A DNA stretch of 64,000 nucleotides, taken from positions 2,720,501 to 2,784,500 of the forward strand of contig NZ_JACHIU010000001.1 of assembly GCF_014207705.1 (NCBI RefSeq), written 5' to 3'. The stretch comes from Sphaerisporangium rubeum (lineage in GTDB: Bacteria; Actinomycetota; Actinomycetes; Streptosporangiales; Streptosporangiaceae). The notes beneath the pieces were generated by a model. That model was not told where the DNA came from. It saw nothing but the letters and a program-made list of their open reading frames with translations, and searched no databases. Position numbers and translations under genes: made by a program. Positions 39,925-48,075 of this stretch are shown here, piece after piece; position 1 is the first letter of the stretch, and each line of letters opens with the position of its first letter.

Positions 39925-42160
39925 TGGTGAGGCGGCGGAGGGCGGCTCGGACCTTGGCCGGGTCGTCGGTGGTCCAGAAGGGGGGGAGGGAGGCTCGGAG
40001 GAAGGGGGCGTATCTGGCGGTGGCGAGGCGGGGGTCGAGGACGGCGATCACGCCTTTGTCGGTGTGGGAGCGCAGGAGGCGGCCGGCGCCTTGGGCCAGG
40101 AGGAGGGCGGCGTGGGTGGCGGCCACGGACATGAAGCCGTTGCCGCCTTTGGCGGCCACGTGGCGCTGGCGGGCCGAGGCCAAAGGGTCGTCGGGGCGGG
40201 GGAAGGGGATGCGGTCGATGATGACGAGGCTCAGGGAGGGGCCGGGGACGTCTACGCCTTGCCAGAGTGACAGGGTGCCGAACAGGCAGGTGGCGGGGTC
40301 GTCGGCGAAACGCTGGACGAGCTGGGACGTGGAGTCGTCACCCTGGCACAGCAGGGGGACGCCGATGCGGTCGCGCAGGGCCTCGGTGGCGGCCTTGGCG
40401 GCGCGCATGGAGGAGAACAGGCCGAGGGTGCGGCCGCCGGCGGCTTCGATGAGCTCGGCCATCTCGTCGAGGTAGGCCTGAGGCAGTCCGTCGCGGCCGG
40501 GTTGAGGCAGGTGACGTGCGAGGTACAGGATGCCGCTGCGTGCGTGGTCGAACGGCGAGCCGACATCGAGGCCGGTCCAGCCCTTGTGCTGTGGCGCATC
40601 CGCGGCCTTACCGGATCCGGTGGTCTCCGTGGCCCTGCCGGAGCCGGCGGTTCCCACGGACGTGCCGGAGCCGGTGGTTCCCACGGACGTGCCGGAGCCG
40701 GTGGTCTCTGCGGTGCCGTCGGAGCCGGGGGTTCGTGTGGTCTCGTCAGGGGCGGTGGTCTCGGGGGCGGGGCCGTCGGGGGTGGAGGGGCCGAGGCCCC
40801 ATTGGCGGGCCATGGCGTCGAAGGCGCCGCCGAGGGCGAGGGTGGCGCTGGTGAGGATGACGGTGCGGTCGGCGAAGAGTTTGGCGCGGAGCATGCCTGC
40901 CACCGTCAGGGGTGCTACCCGCAGGGTGGCGGGACGGCGGTCGGTGGCGGCTTCCAGCCAGACGACTTCGGCGCGGTCGATCTCGGAGTCGCCGCCGAAG
41001 GCGTCGAGGATGCGGACGGCGGTGTCGTGGATCTCGTCGAGCGCCGTGAAGGCGGCCTTGCGCAGGCCGGCGCGCTCGGGGTCGTCGCGGTCGGCGCCGC
41101 GCGAGCCGAGCGCCGTGATGCACGTGAAGGCGGCGTCGCGGATCACCCCGAGGGTGACGCCGAGTACGCCGGGAAGTGTGTCGAGACGGCCGGACGGCGC
41201 CACGGCGAGCAGGGCCTTGAGGTCCTCGCCGGCCTCCTGGAGCCGGTCGGCCACGGCCTGCTCGATGAGCCGGCCCACCCGGCGGACCGCGGTGGACACC
41301 GACACGTCGGACAGCTCGTCGGTGACGACGGATGTGACCCGGTCGACCAGCTCGTGGGCCTCGTCGACCACGACGACGTCGTGGTCGGGGAGCACCGCGA
41401 AGTCCTCCATGGCGTCGATGGCGAGCAACGCGTGGTTGGTGACGACCACGTCGACCTGCCCGGCACGCTCCCTGGCCAGCTCGGCGAAGCACTCGGCGCC
41501 GCTCGGGCAGCGCTGCGCGCCGAGGCACTCGCGCGCGCTCACGGAGAACTGCCGCCACGCCTGCTCGTTGACGCCGGGTACGAGCTCGTCACGGTCGCCG
41601 GTCTCGGTCTCCTCGGCCCATTCCTGGATGCGCTGCACCATGCGGCCGGTGAGGCTGATGTCGCGCGGGTCGAACAGGCCTTCTTCCTCGTCGTCGGCCC
41701 ACCCGGCGGTGGCCTTGTGGCGGCAGAGATAGTTCCGTCTTCCCTTGAGGATGGCGAACTGTGGCTCATGGGGGAGGTGGTCGGCCAGGGACTGCGCCAG
41801 ACGGGGGAGATCGCGGTCCACGAGCTGCCGTTGCAACGCGATGGTGGCGGTGGAGACCACGACCGCGCTGTCGGACTCGATGGCGTGCCGCAGCGCGGGG
41901 ACGAGATAGGCGAGGGACTTGCCGGTGCCGGTGCCGGCCTGCACGGCGAGGTGCTCGTCGTGCTCGATGGCGTGGCGCACCGCCTGGGCCATCTTGACCT
42001 GACCTGGCCGCTCGGCGCCGCCGAGCCCGGTGACGGCCGCGCTCAGCAGCTGTTCGACCGAGGGGAGGTCGTCCTCATGCTCCTCTGCGTCGTCGAAGTG
42101 GCCGAGGTCGTCGGTGTCGCCGGCGGCGTCGTCTGACGCGCGGTGGAAGTCGTCGAGCAC
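39917..42160 (-). CDS. DinG/XPD-family ATP-dependent DNA helicase
   Basis: A 747-residue superfamily 2 iron-sulfur helicase. GTG 42160 is chosen: TAGCGT lies 8 bases upstream and the protein then begins MLDDFHRASDDAAGD; longer frames have no start signal. Motifs in order: Walker A VQAGTGTGKSLAYLVPALRH (about 60-75), FeS cysteines (YLCRHK, then RECLGAQRCPSGAEC), DEAH box VVVDEAHELVD, and C-terminal motif V/VI region with QGVDVPGPSLSLVIIDRIPF and AQGAGRLLRSHTDKGV. It unwinds DNA or R-loops during repair (family knowledge). Residues around 475-515 are a Gly/Ser/Thr-rich insertion coded by 27-bp repeats. Divergent from the Pro/Tyr-rich gene. Confidence 0.94.
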   Translation of the reverse strand: MLDDFHRASDDAAGDTDDLGHFDDAEEHEDDLPSVEQLLSAAVTGLGGAERPGQVKMAQAVRHAIEHDEHLAVQAGTGTGKSLAYLVPALRHAIESDSAVVVSTATIALQRQLVDRDLPRLAQSLADHLPHEPQFAILKGRRNYLCRHKATAGWADDEEEGLFDPRDISLTGRMVQRIQEWAEETETGDRDELVPGVNEQAWRQFSVSARECLGAQRCPSGAECFAELARERAGQVDVVVTNHALLAIDAMEDFAVLPDHDVVVVDEAHELVDRVTSVVTDELSDVSVSTAVRRVGRLIEQAVADRLQEAGEDLKALLAVAPSGRLDTLPGVLGVTLGVIRDAAFTCITALGSRGADRDDPERAGLRKAAFTALDEIHDTAVRILDAFGGDSEIDRAEVVWLEAATDRRPATLRVAPLTVAGMLRAKLFADRTVILTSATLALGGAFDAMARQWGLGPSTPDGPAPETTAPDETTRTPGSDGTAETTGSGTSVGTTGSGTSVGTAGSGRATETTGSGKAADAPQHKGWTGLDVGSPFDHARSGILYLARHLPQPGRDGLPQAYLDEMAELIEAAGGRTLGLFSSMRAAKAATEALRDRIGVPLLCQGDDSTSQLVQRFADDPATCLFGTLSLWQGVDVPGPSLSLVIIDRIPFPRPDDPLASARQRHVAAKGGNGFMSVAATHAALLLAQGAGRLLRSHTDKGVIAVLDPRLATARYAPFLRASLPPFWTTDDPAKVRAALRRLTTA
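40638..40718 (-). repeat. 27-bp tandem repeats in the helicase gene
   Basis: Three units beginning at 40638, 40665 and 40692 on the plus strand, coding a nine-residue Gly/Ser/Thr unit (TGSGTSVGT) in the helicase insertion. Looser copies extend on both sides. Confidence 0.75.
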
Positions 42161-42447
42161 GGCATGAAACGCTACCCGTCCACGGAGGGTCGCCGTGCCG
42201 GGTTGTGGACGACGGCCCGCCTGGGCGATACGGGTCCATCTCGGCATTCCGGAACCCAGGCGGCGATCGGCATGGCACACTGGCGTGGCCGGGTCCTGGG
42301 GGTCGACGACGATCTGCCGTTTCGCGTGCCCCCGGGGTGGGGGGAAGGTGCGAGGAGGGCCACACTGATGAGCCATGGTCGGTGATACGTACGGTTCGGT
42401 AGTGTTTCCTGAGGTCTAGTGGACGAATAAAGGCTGGTCATAGTTCG
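42161..42447. other. Divergent promoter region
   Basis: About 290 bases between the helicase and the Pro/Tyr-rich gene. Holds TAGCGT (42169-42174, minus) for the helicase. The right end (42400-42447) is AT-richer and includes CATAGT just before the 42448 start. No gene seen. Confidence 0.4.
42169..42174 (-). promoter_or_regulatory. -10 box TAGCGT (leaderless start)
   Basis: TAGCGT on the minus strand, 8 bases before the GTG at 42160. Confidence 0.45.
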
Positions 42448-44073
42448 ATGTCTGCCATGTCGGAAGTTGTCCCACTGCCATCCTTCGGTGAGGTGTTCTT
42501 CGACGCGCGAGGTCAGGAGCGTGTGCTCCGCGTGACCTGGCACGAAGGGACCCTCGTCCTCAGCCTCTGGCGAGGCGAGATGTGCACCGCCAGTTTCCGC
42601 ATGCCCATGGAGGACGTCGGCCGTCTGCTCGACACCCTCGACGACGGCTACAGCCAGGTCGGCGGTCAGTACGCCGAGGACGGTTATCCACAGGAGGACT
42701 ACGCCGACGACGGCGAGGAGTACGACGGCGAGGACGCCGAGCACGACGGTCCCGCCGAGTACGCCGACCATCCCGAGTACCCCGGCACCGGCCAGTACGC
42801 CAGGCCGCCGCGCGAGCAGGCCCCGGGGCCCGGCCTCGGCCCGAACGACGTGCTGGTGGCCCGTGGCGGCGCTCCCGCTGCCGACCGGCTCGTCGCGTCC
42901 CACGGCGCACCGGCGCACCAGCCGCCGATGCCGAGCACCGGCGCGCAGGCCGTGCCGCCGCCGGCCTACCAGCCGCACGACGCTCCCTACCCGCCGGACG
43001 ACCGTCCGCGTGAGCGTCCCGCCGCGCAGTGGCCGTCCGCCGCCGAGCCGATCGCCGCCGACCACGGCACGCCTGCCGAGCACCTGGCCCATCCCGACTT
43101 CACCCCGCCGGACGGCTTCACCCTTCCGGAGCCGCCTCGCACCGGCCGCCGCGCGGCCCCCGGCGACCACGGTGCCGCCGCGCGGTACGCCACGGCCTCC
43201 GCGGCCGGGTACGGCGAGGCTCCCGCGGCGGGGTACGGCGACGCCTCCGCGGCCGGGTACGGCGAAGCCCCCGGGTACGGTGACGCGCCGGCCGCCGGTT
43301 ACGGCGAGGCCCCCGCGGCCGGTTACGCCGAGCCCCCCACCGGGGAGTACGGCGGCTACAGCTCCTCACGCACGTACGGCAACCCGGCCGAGAGGCCGGA
43401 ACCCGAGGGCTTCGGCCGGCCGCTGGAGCCCCACGGCGACTACACGGCCCCGCCGCTCGACTACTCGGCCCCCCCGGACTACCGCAACGCACCCGAGTAC
43501 GAGCCCGCCCCCGCCTACGGCGCCTCCCCGGGCTACACCCCCGGCTACGGCAACGAGTACGGCGAGCCGGCCGACTTCGAGACGACCCGGCGCCACACGC
43601 CGGCCGCCTACACCCCCGCACCGGAGTACGGCTCCGACTACCGCGTCCCCCCGGCGGCCACCCCCCCGGCCACCCCCGGCTACGGCGCGCACCAGGGCTA
43701 CGCACCCGCGTACGGCGGTCCCGGCTACCCCCCGCAGCCCGACTACCCCCCGGCGGCCGAGTACGGCGGCGCGCGCCACGGGGACGCCGTCCCCCGCGAG
43801 AACATGATCGTCAACGACTCCCTGCCGTACGACCCCACGAGGCCCGCCGACCCCTCCTACCCGCCACGCGTCCCCCCGCAGTCGCAGGTGGACCCCGCCG
43901 ACCCGCTCGGCCTCGGCTCCATGGGCCCCTCGCCTGACTCCACCGACCCGCAGCTCTCCCGGCCGTACGTCCACGAGCCGATGTACAGCACCGGCGAGCG
44001 CGTCCGCCCCGAGGACCACCCCGGCTACGCCGACGACCGTCCCTACTCCAGGGAGAAGTCCCGCGACTGGTGA
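42448..44073 (+). CDS. Long Pro/Tyr/Gly-rich low-complexity protein with small N-terminal domain
   Basis: A 541-residue protein. Residues 1-65 form a compact domain, SFGEVFFDARGQERVLRVTW then LVLSLWRGEMCTASFRMPM, which occurs at the N terminus of other actinobacterial proteins of this type. The rest is disordered: an acidic Tyr/Asp/Glu section (about 70-115) and a long section of Pro, Ala, Gly and Tyr with GYGEAPAAGYGDAS-like repeats. No signal peptide or membrane segment is seen, so it is probably cytoplasmic and may form condensates or bind partners through its tyrosines (inference). ATG 42448 or 42457; no ribosome binding site. Function unknown. Confidence 0.75.
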   Translation: MSAMSEVVPLPSFGEVFFDARGQERVLRVTWHEGTLVLSLWRGEMCTASFRMPMEDVGRLLDTLDDGYSQVGGQYAEDGYPQEDYADDGEEYDGEDAEHDGPAEYADHPEYPGTGQYARPPREQAPGPGLGPNDVLVARGGAPAADRLVASHGAPAHQPPMPSTGAQAVPPPAYQPHDAPYPPDDRPRERPAAQWPSAAEPIAADHGTPAEHLAHPDFTPPDGFTLPEPPRTGRRAAPGDHGAAARYATASAAGYGEAPAAGYGDASAAGYGEAPGYGDAPAAGYGEAPAAGYAEPPTGEYGGYSSSRTYGNPAERPEPEGFGRPLEPHGDYTAPPLDYSAPPDYRNAPEYEPAPAYGASPGYTPGYGNEYGEPADFETTRRHTPAAYTPAPEYGSDYRVPPAATPPATPGYGAHQGYAPAYGGPGYPPQPDYPPAAEYGGARHGDAVPRENMIVNDSLPYDPTRPADPSYPPRVPPQSQVDPADPLGLGSMGPSPDSTDPQLSRPYVHEPMYSTGERVRPEDHPGYADDRPYSREKSRDW

Positions 44074-44104
44074 CGGCCGGGATCTCCGCCTGACGCGGGG
44101 GACG

Positions 44105-44110
44105 TATCCT
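44105..44110 (+). promoter_or_regulatory. -10 box TATCCT (leaderless start)
   Basis: TATCCT, 8 bases before the ATG at 44119. Confidence 0.5.
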
Positions 44111-44118
44111 GACCGTCG

Positions 44119-45717
44119 ATGAATCTCTACATGGAGCTCCAGCTCCTGGTGCCGGCCGCCGGCGCCGTCGCGGTGGCGGGGCTGGCCCGGTGGCGGGGCT
44201 GGCCGGCGCCGCTTCTGCTGGTGCTCGTCGGGCTGACGGCGTCCTATGTGATGTCCACGTTCTTCCCGGGGGGCCCGCGGTACGACCTCGACCCTGAGGT
44301 CGTGCTGCTGGTGTTCCTGCCGCCGTTGCTGTACTCGGCGGCGCTGGAGAGCAGCTATCTGCGGCTGCGCGACGTGAGCCGGTCCGTCGGGTTGCTGTCG
44401 GTCGGCCTGGTCCTGTTCAGCGCGGCCGTGGTGGCGGTGCTGGTGCGGCTGCTGGTGCCGGAGATGCCGCTGGCGGCGGCGTTCGCGCTCGGCGCGATCG
44501 TGGCGCCGCCGGACGCCGTGGCGGCGGTGGCGGTGGCGCGGCGGTTCGGGCTGCCGCGCAAGATGATGACGATCCTGCTGGGGGAGAGTCTCTTCAACGA
44601 CGCCACCGCGCTCACCGCCTACCGGGTCGCGGTGGCGGCCGCGGCGGGGGAGGGGTTCAGCCTCCTCATCGGGGCCGGACGTTTCCTGTACGCGGCGGGT
44701 GCGGGGCTGGTCATCGGGTACGTGCTGGCGCGGCTGTCGGCACGCATGTTCCTCCGGGTGCGCGATCCGCTGATCACCAACACGGTGTCGCTGATGCTGC
44801 CGTTCGCGGCGTACCTGGCGGCCGAGGCGGTGCACGCGTCCGGTGTGCTGTCGGTGGTGGTGGTCGGCGTCTACCTCGGCCACCGCATGAACCGCGTCGG
44901 GTACGGCACGCGGCTGGTGTCGCACTCGGTGTGGAAGGTGCTCGACTTCTTCCTCGAAGTCGTCGTGTTCCTGCTGATCGGCCTGCAACTGCCGCTGATC
45001 CTGCAGGGCCTCGGCGGTGAGAACCCCTGGCGGCTCGCGTGGTACGCGATCGCGGTGTTCGCCGCGCTGGTGCTGGCGCGGTTCGTCTGGACGGCGGCCA
45101 CGACCTATCTGCCGTTGCTGTCGGGGAAGTCCCGCGAGGCGCGGCCGAAGCGCGTGATGGCCCACGTCACGGTGATCAGCTGGGCCGGCATGCGGGGTGT
45201 GGTGTCCCTGGCCGCGGCCTTCGCGCTGCCGGAGGGCTTCCCTGAGCGCGACCTGCTGCTCTTCCTCACCTTCACCGCCGTGATCGGCACGCTGCTGGTG
45301 CAGGGCCTGACGTTCCCGATGGTCGTGCGCAGGCTCGGTGTGTCCGGCGACCAGGACGTCTACCGCGACAACCTGGCGGAGGCCGCCGCGCAGCAGGCCG
45401 CGGCGACCGCGGCGCTGGCGAGACTGGACGAGCTGACCGCCGACGGCGTGCCGGAGACCCACGCCGAGGTGGTCGACCGGCTGCGCACCCTCGCCGAGCG
45501 CCGCGCGATGGGTGCGTGGGAACGGCTCGGCGGCGGCGTCGGCCAGGACGGCGAGGAGACGCCGAGCGCGCTGTACCGCCGGCTGCGGCGGGCCATGCTG
45601 GAGGCCGAGCGCGAGGTGCTGGTCCGCATGCGCGACGAGCGCCGCATCGACGACGAGGTGCTGCGGCGGGTCACCCGTGAGCTCGACTACGAGGAGGCGA
45701 GCCTGGCCCGCGACTGA
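44119..45717 (+). CDS. Na+/H+ antiporter, CPA1 family
   Basis: A 532-residue sodium/proton exchanger with about 12 membrane segments. Key motifs: LLVFLPPLLYSAALESSYLR, GAIVAPPDAVAAVAVARRFG (the PD in the ion-binding segment), ILLGESLFNDATALTAYR (with the ND pair) and WAGMRGVVSLAAAFALP. This is the CPA1 pattern of eukaryotic NHE and bacterial NhaP/YjcE. A cytoplasmic tail of about 100 residues, rich in Ala, Glu and Arg and coiled-coil-like (AAAQQAAATAALARLDEL), may regulate activity. Start ATG 44119, probably leaderless. Acts at the cytoplasmic membrane in pH and sodium homeostasis. Confidence 0.95.
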   Translation: MNLYMELQLLVPAAGAVAVAGLARWRGWPAPLLLVLVGLTASYVMSTFFPGGPRYDLDPEVVLLVFLPPLLYSAALESSYLRLRDVSRSVGLLSVGLVLFSAAVVAVLVRLLVPEMPLAAAFALGAIVAPPDAVAAVAVARRFGLPRKMMTILLGESLFNDATALTAYRVAVAAAAGEGFSLLIGAGRFLYAAGAGLVIGYVLARLSARMFLRVRDPLITNTVSLMLPFAAYLAAEAVHASGVLSVVVVGVYLGHRMNRVGYGTRLVSHSVWKVLDFFLEVVVFLLIGLQLPLILQGLGGENPWRLAWYAIAVFAALVLARFVWTAATTYLPLLSGKSREARPKRVMAHVTVISWAGMRGVVSLAAAFALPEGFPERDLLLFLTFTAVIGTLLVQGLTFPMVVRRLGVSGDQDVYRDNLAEAAAQQAAATAALARLDELTADGVPETHAEVVDRLRTLAERRAMGAWERLGGGVGQDGEETPSALYRRLRRAMLEAEREVLVRMRDERRIDDEVLRRVTRELDYEEASLARD

Positions 45718-45748
45718 GCGGCCCGCCGCGCGCCGCGCCGGGGTTGGC

Positions 45749-45754
45749 TAGGGT
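45749..45754 (+). promoter_or_regulatory. -10 box TAGGGT (leaderless start)
   Basis: TAGGGT, 6 bases before the ATG at 45761. Confidence 0.5.
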
Positions 45755-45760
45755 CGGGGC

Positions 45761-46135
45761 ATGCGATTCCTCCCCCGTGCCGCTTTCGCCGTCTCCGCTG
45801 TCGCCGCCGTGGTCCTGGTCACCGGGTGCAGCTCGCTGGACAAGGCCCAGGGCTGCATCGAGGCCAACAAGGTCATCAGTGACACGGCGGCCAAGGTCGG
45901 CAGCCTGGTCAACGACCCGGAGGCCATGGAGAAGGCCTTGCGGGACGGCGCCACCAAGCTGGAGGACGTGGCGGACAAGGCCGGCAACACCACGTTGAAC
46001 GAGGCGCTGCAGAAGCTCGCCGACAGCATCGGCAAGCTGGACGTCAACAACGCCGCCGACGCCGCGCAGGCCGCGCAGAAGGTCGCCACCGACGCCGCGC
46101 AGGCGCTCAGGACCGTCGCCGAGGAGTGCACCTGA
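45761..46135 (+). CDS. Small helical lipoprotein
   Basis: A 124-residue protein with a lipoprotein signal (MRFLPRAAFAVSAVAAVVLV then TGCSS; lipobox VTGC, Cys at about 23). The mature domain is nearly all helical with heptad-like Ala/Leu/Val spacing (AAKVGSLVNDPEAMEKALRD, AADAAQAAQKVATDAAQAL) and cysteines at GCIEAN and the penultimate residue EECT. It resembles small coiled-coil lipoproteins of unknown role found across actinobacteria. Expected outside the membrane, anchored by lipid. Probably leaderless, from TAGGGT. Confidence 0.85.
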   Translation: MRFLPRAAFAVSAVAAVVLVTGCSSLDKAQGCIEANKVISDTAAKVGSLVNDPEAMEKALRDGATKLEDVADKAGNTTLNEALQKLADSIGKLDVNNAADAAQAAQKVATDAAQALRTVAEECT

Positions 46136-46177
46136 CCTGCGCGTACCCCGATTTCTCTAGGGGGATTGCCAGCGAAT

Positions 46178-46183
46178 TAGCGT
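46178..46183 (+). promoter_or_regulatory. -10 box TAGCGT (leaderless start)
   Basis: TAGCGT, 7 bases before the ATG at 46191. Confidence 0.5.
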
Positions 46184-46190
46184 TGCCGGC

Positions 46191-46529
46191 ATGGACGAGG
46201 AGAGCGAGCCCGACCCCCGGTTCACGCTGGCCAACGAGCGCACGTTCCTCACCTGGCTGAGCACCTCGCTGGCCCTGAGCGCCGCCGGTGTCGCGATGGC
46301 GGCGGTGCCGCGCGAGGTGTTCGTCTCCTGGGTACGGGTCGCGGTGGCCGTGGTGCTGGCGCTGCTCGCCACGCTGGCGGCGGCGCTCGCCTACCCCCGG
46401 TGGCGGCGGGTGCAGACCGCGCTGCGCCGCCGCGCGCCGATCCCCGCGCTGGCCCTCGCGCCGGTGTTCGGGTACGGCGTCGCGCTGGTGGCGGCGCTGG
46501 CGCTGGTGCTCATCGTGGTGGCCCGATGA
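46191..46529 (+). CDS. DUF202 (YidH-type) membrane protein
   Basis: A 112-residue inner-membrane protein with three hydrophobic segments. The DUF202 signature is present: DPRFTLANERTFLTWLSTSLALSAAG. Its family is of unknown function. The stop overlaps the start of the next gene (ATGA), a second DUF202 protein; such tandem pairs are common in actinobacteria and may form a hetero-oligomer (inference). Likely leaderless start. Confidence 0.92.
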   Translation: MDEESEPDPRFTLANERTFLTWLSTSLALSAAGVAMAAVPREVFVSWVRVAVAVVLALLATLAAALAYPRWRRVQTALRRRAPIPALALAPVFGYGVALVAALALVLIVVAR

Positions 46530-46849
46530 CGGCGGACCCCACGCCGGGGCTGCATCGTGAGCGCACGCTGCTCGCGTGGATCCGTACCGGTGTGGCGCTC
46601 GCGGCAGGCGGGCTGCTGGCCGCGGGCGCGGCGGGACGGCGGTTCCACGAGGGCCGCGCGGCGGCGCCGTTCGTGCTCGCCGCGCTGTGCGGCGCGGTGC
46701 TGCTGGCCCGTGCGCGCGTGCGGCACCGCCAGGCCGAGCGGTGCGGCGACGGCCCGCCGCCGGACGTACGCCTCGACGCGGTGTTCGCCTGGCTCGGCAC
46801 GCTGGCGGTCGCCACGGGGGCCCTGCTGCTGGCGCTGCTCGCCGGCTAG
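46526..46849 (+). CDS. Second DUF202-type membrane protein
   Basis: A 107-residue membrane protein coupled by ATGA to the preceding DUF202 gene. It opens PGLHRERTLLAWIRTGVALA, the family signature, and has three hydrophobic segments separated by a basic loop (RARVRHRQAERCGD). Its stop codon shares the palindrome CTAG with the stop of the convergent ferritin-like gene (46846-46849), so the two genes overlap by four bases. Confidence 0.9.
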   Translation: MTADPTPGLHRERTLLAWIRTGVALAAGGLLAAGAAGRRFHEGRAAAPFVLAALCGAVLLARARVRHRQAERCGDGPPPDVRLDAVFAWLGTLAVATGALLLALLAG

Positions 46850-47991
46850 CGCCGCGCGGGGTCCTCTCCCGTGCCGAGGGAGCCTGTGCCGAGGGAGATG
46901 GTGGCGGCGACCTCTTCGGCGCGTTCGGCCTCCTCGGCGGCGAAGCGCTCCACGTCGAGCTTCTCGGCGATCTCCTCGTCCTGGCGCATGAGCGCGTCGA
47001 GGTTCTGCCCCGCCATCTCCAGGACCCCCATGTCGGCGTAGGCCTTCTGCAGGCGCTCGCTCCACAGGCCGATGTCCTTGACGCACGGCACGATGCGGCT
47101 GAACAGCAGCGAGCGGAACAACTGGAAGTATTGCGACTCGTCGGTGGCCGCCAGCGCCTGCCGCACCTCCTGCGGCGACAGGCCGAGGTTCTCCCACTGT
47201 TCGACGCCGCGCAGGCGGTCGCGCATGAGGTAGCAGCCCTCGATGACGAAGTCCTCACGCTCGCGGCGCTCGGCGTCGGTGAGGTTCTTGTAGTAGTCGC
47301 GCAGCGCCATGCGGCCGAACGCGACGTGCCGCGCCTCGTCCTGCATGACGTACGCGAGGATCTGCTTCGGCAGCGGTTTGTCGGTGATGTCGCGCATGAC
47401 GCCGAACGCGGCGAGCGCGAGGCCCTCGATGAGCACCTGCATGCCGAGGTACGGCATGTCCCAGCGCGAGTCGCTCAGCGTGTCGTCCAGCAGGGACTTC
47501 AGGTACGGGTTGATCGGGTACGCGATGCCGACCTTCTCCTTGAGGAAGCGCGCGTACGTCTCGGCGTGCCGTGCCTCGTCCATGGTCTGCGTGGCGGCGT
47601 AGAACTTGGCGTCCAGGTCGGGGACGGACTCCACGATGCGCGCCGAGCAGATCATGGCCCCCTGCTCGCCGTGCAGGAACTGCGAGAACTGCCAGGCCGC
47701 GCCGTGCCGCCTGACCTCCTTGCGCTGCTGTTCGTCCATGCGGTGCCACAGCGGCGTGTTGTAGATGGCGATGGCCTGGTCGGGGATGCCGAGCACGTCG
47801 TACGGGTCGACCTCGATGCCCCAGTCGATGCGCTTGACCGAGTCCCACTGCTTGTCCTTGCCCTTCTGGTACAGGGCGAGCATGCGGTCGCGGCCGTCGT
47901 CGTACTCCCACGTGAAGCGGGAGGAACCGGCCATCTCCACGTCCCACGTGGAGAGCTCGGCGGGGATGGTGTAGAGCTCATGGGTCGACAC
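46846..47991 (-). CDS. Ferritin-like diiron oxidase-type protein
   Basis: A 381-residue protein with a four-helix ferritin-like fold. GTG 47991 has GGAGG with a 6-base spacer. Two ExxH-type metal motifs are seen, TMDEARHAETYARFL and YVMQDEARHVAFGRMAL, together with Glu in HGEQGAM and EGLALAAFG, giving the 2x(E..ExxH) ligand set of carboxylate-bridged diiron proteins. This class includes R2-type reductases, AurF-type N-oxygenases and fatty-acid-modifying oxidases; which one applies is not clear. The last 35 residues are Glu/Ala-rich. It is divergent from a TetR gene, and the region between has two operator-like dyads, so it is probably the repressor's target. Confidence 0.88.
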   Translation of the reverse strand: MSTHELYTIPAELSTWDVEMAGSSRFTWEYDDGRDRMLALYQKGKDKQWDSVKRIDWGIEVDPYDVLGIPDQAIAIYNTPLWHRMDEQQRKEVRRHGAAWQFSQFLHGEQGAMICSARIVESVPDLDAKFYAATQTMDEARHAETYARFLKEKVGIAYPINPYLKSLLDDTLSDSRWDMPYLGMQVLIEGLALAAFGVMRDITDKPLPKQILAYVMQDEARHVAFGRMALRDYYKNLTDAERREREDFVIEGCYLMRDRLRGVEQWENLGLSPQEVRQALAATDESQYFQLFRSLLFSRIVPCVKDIGLWSERLQKAYADMGVLEMAGQNLDALMRQDEEIAEKLDVERFAAEEAERAEEVAATISLGTGSLGTGEDPARR

Positions 47992-48008
47992 GGGGGGCCT
48001 CCGTCGGG

Positions 48009-48054
48009 ACGTACACCGTACGTACATCTGGAGGGTGACACGTACGCTGTACGT
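48009..48054. promoter_or_regulatory. Two ACGTAC-N3-GTACGT operators between the oxidase and TetR genes
   Basis: Two perfect 15-bp dyads, ACGTAC-ACC-GTACGT (48009-48023) and ACGTAC-GCT-GTACGT (48040-48054), centred 31 bases (about three helix turns) apart in the divergent gap. They are well placed for binding by the TetR protein encoded next to them. Confidence 0.8.
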
Positions 48055-48075
48055 ACGTCAATCGGCCAGGAGAGA

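Noticed and set aside
40502-42136. 544-codon plus-strand frame opposite the DinG-type helicase
   Set aside because: Low-complexity Gly/Val/Glu shadow of the helicase, which has all catalytic motifs.
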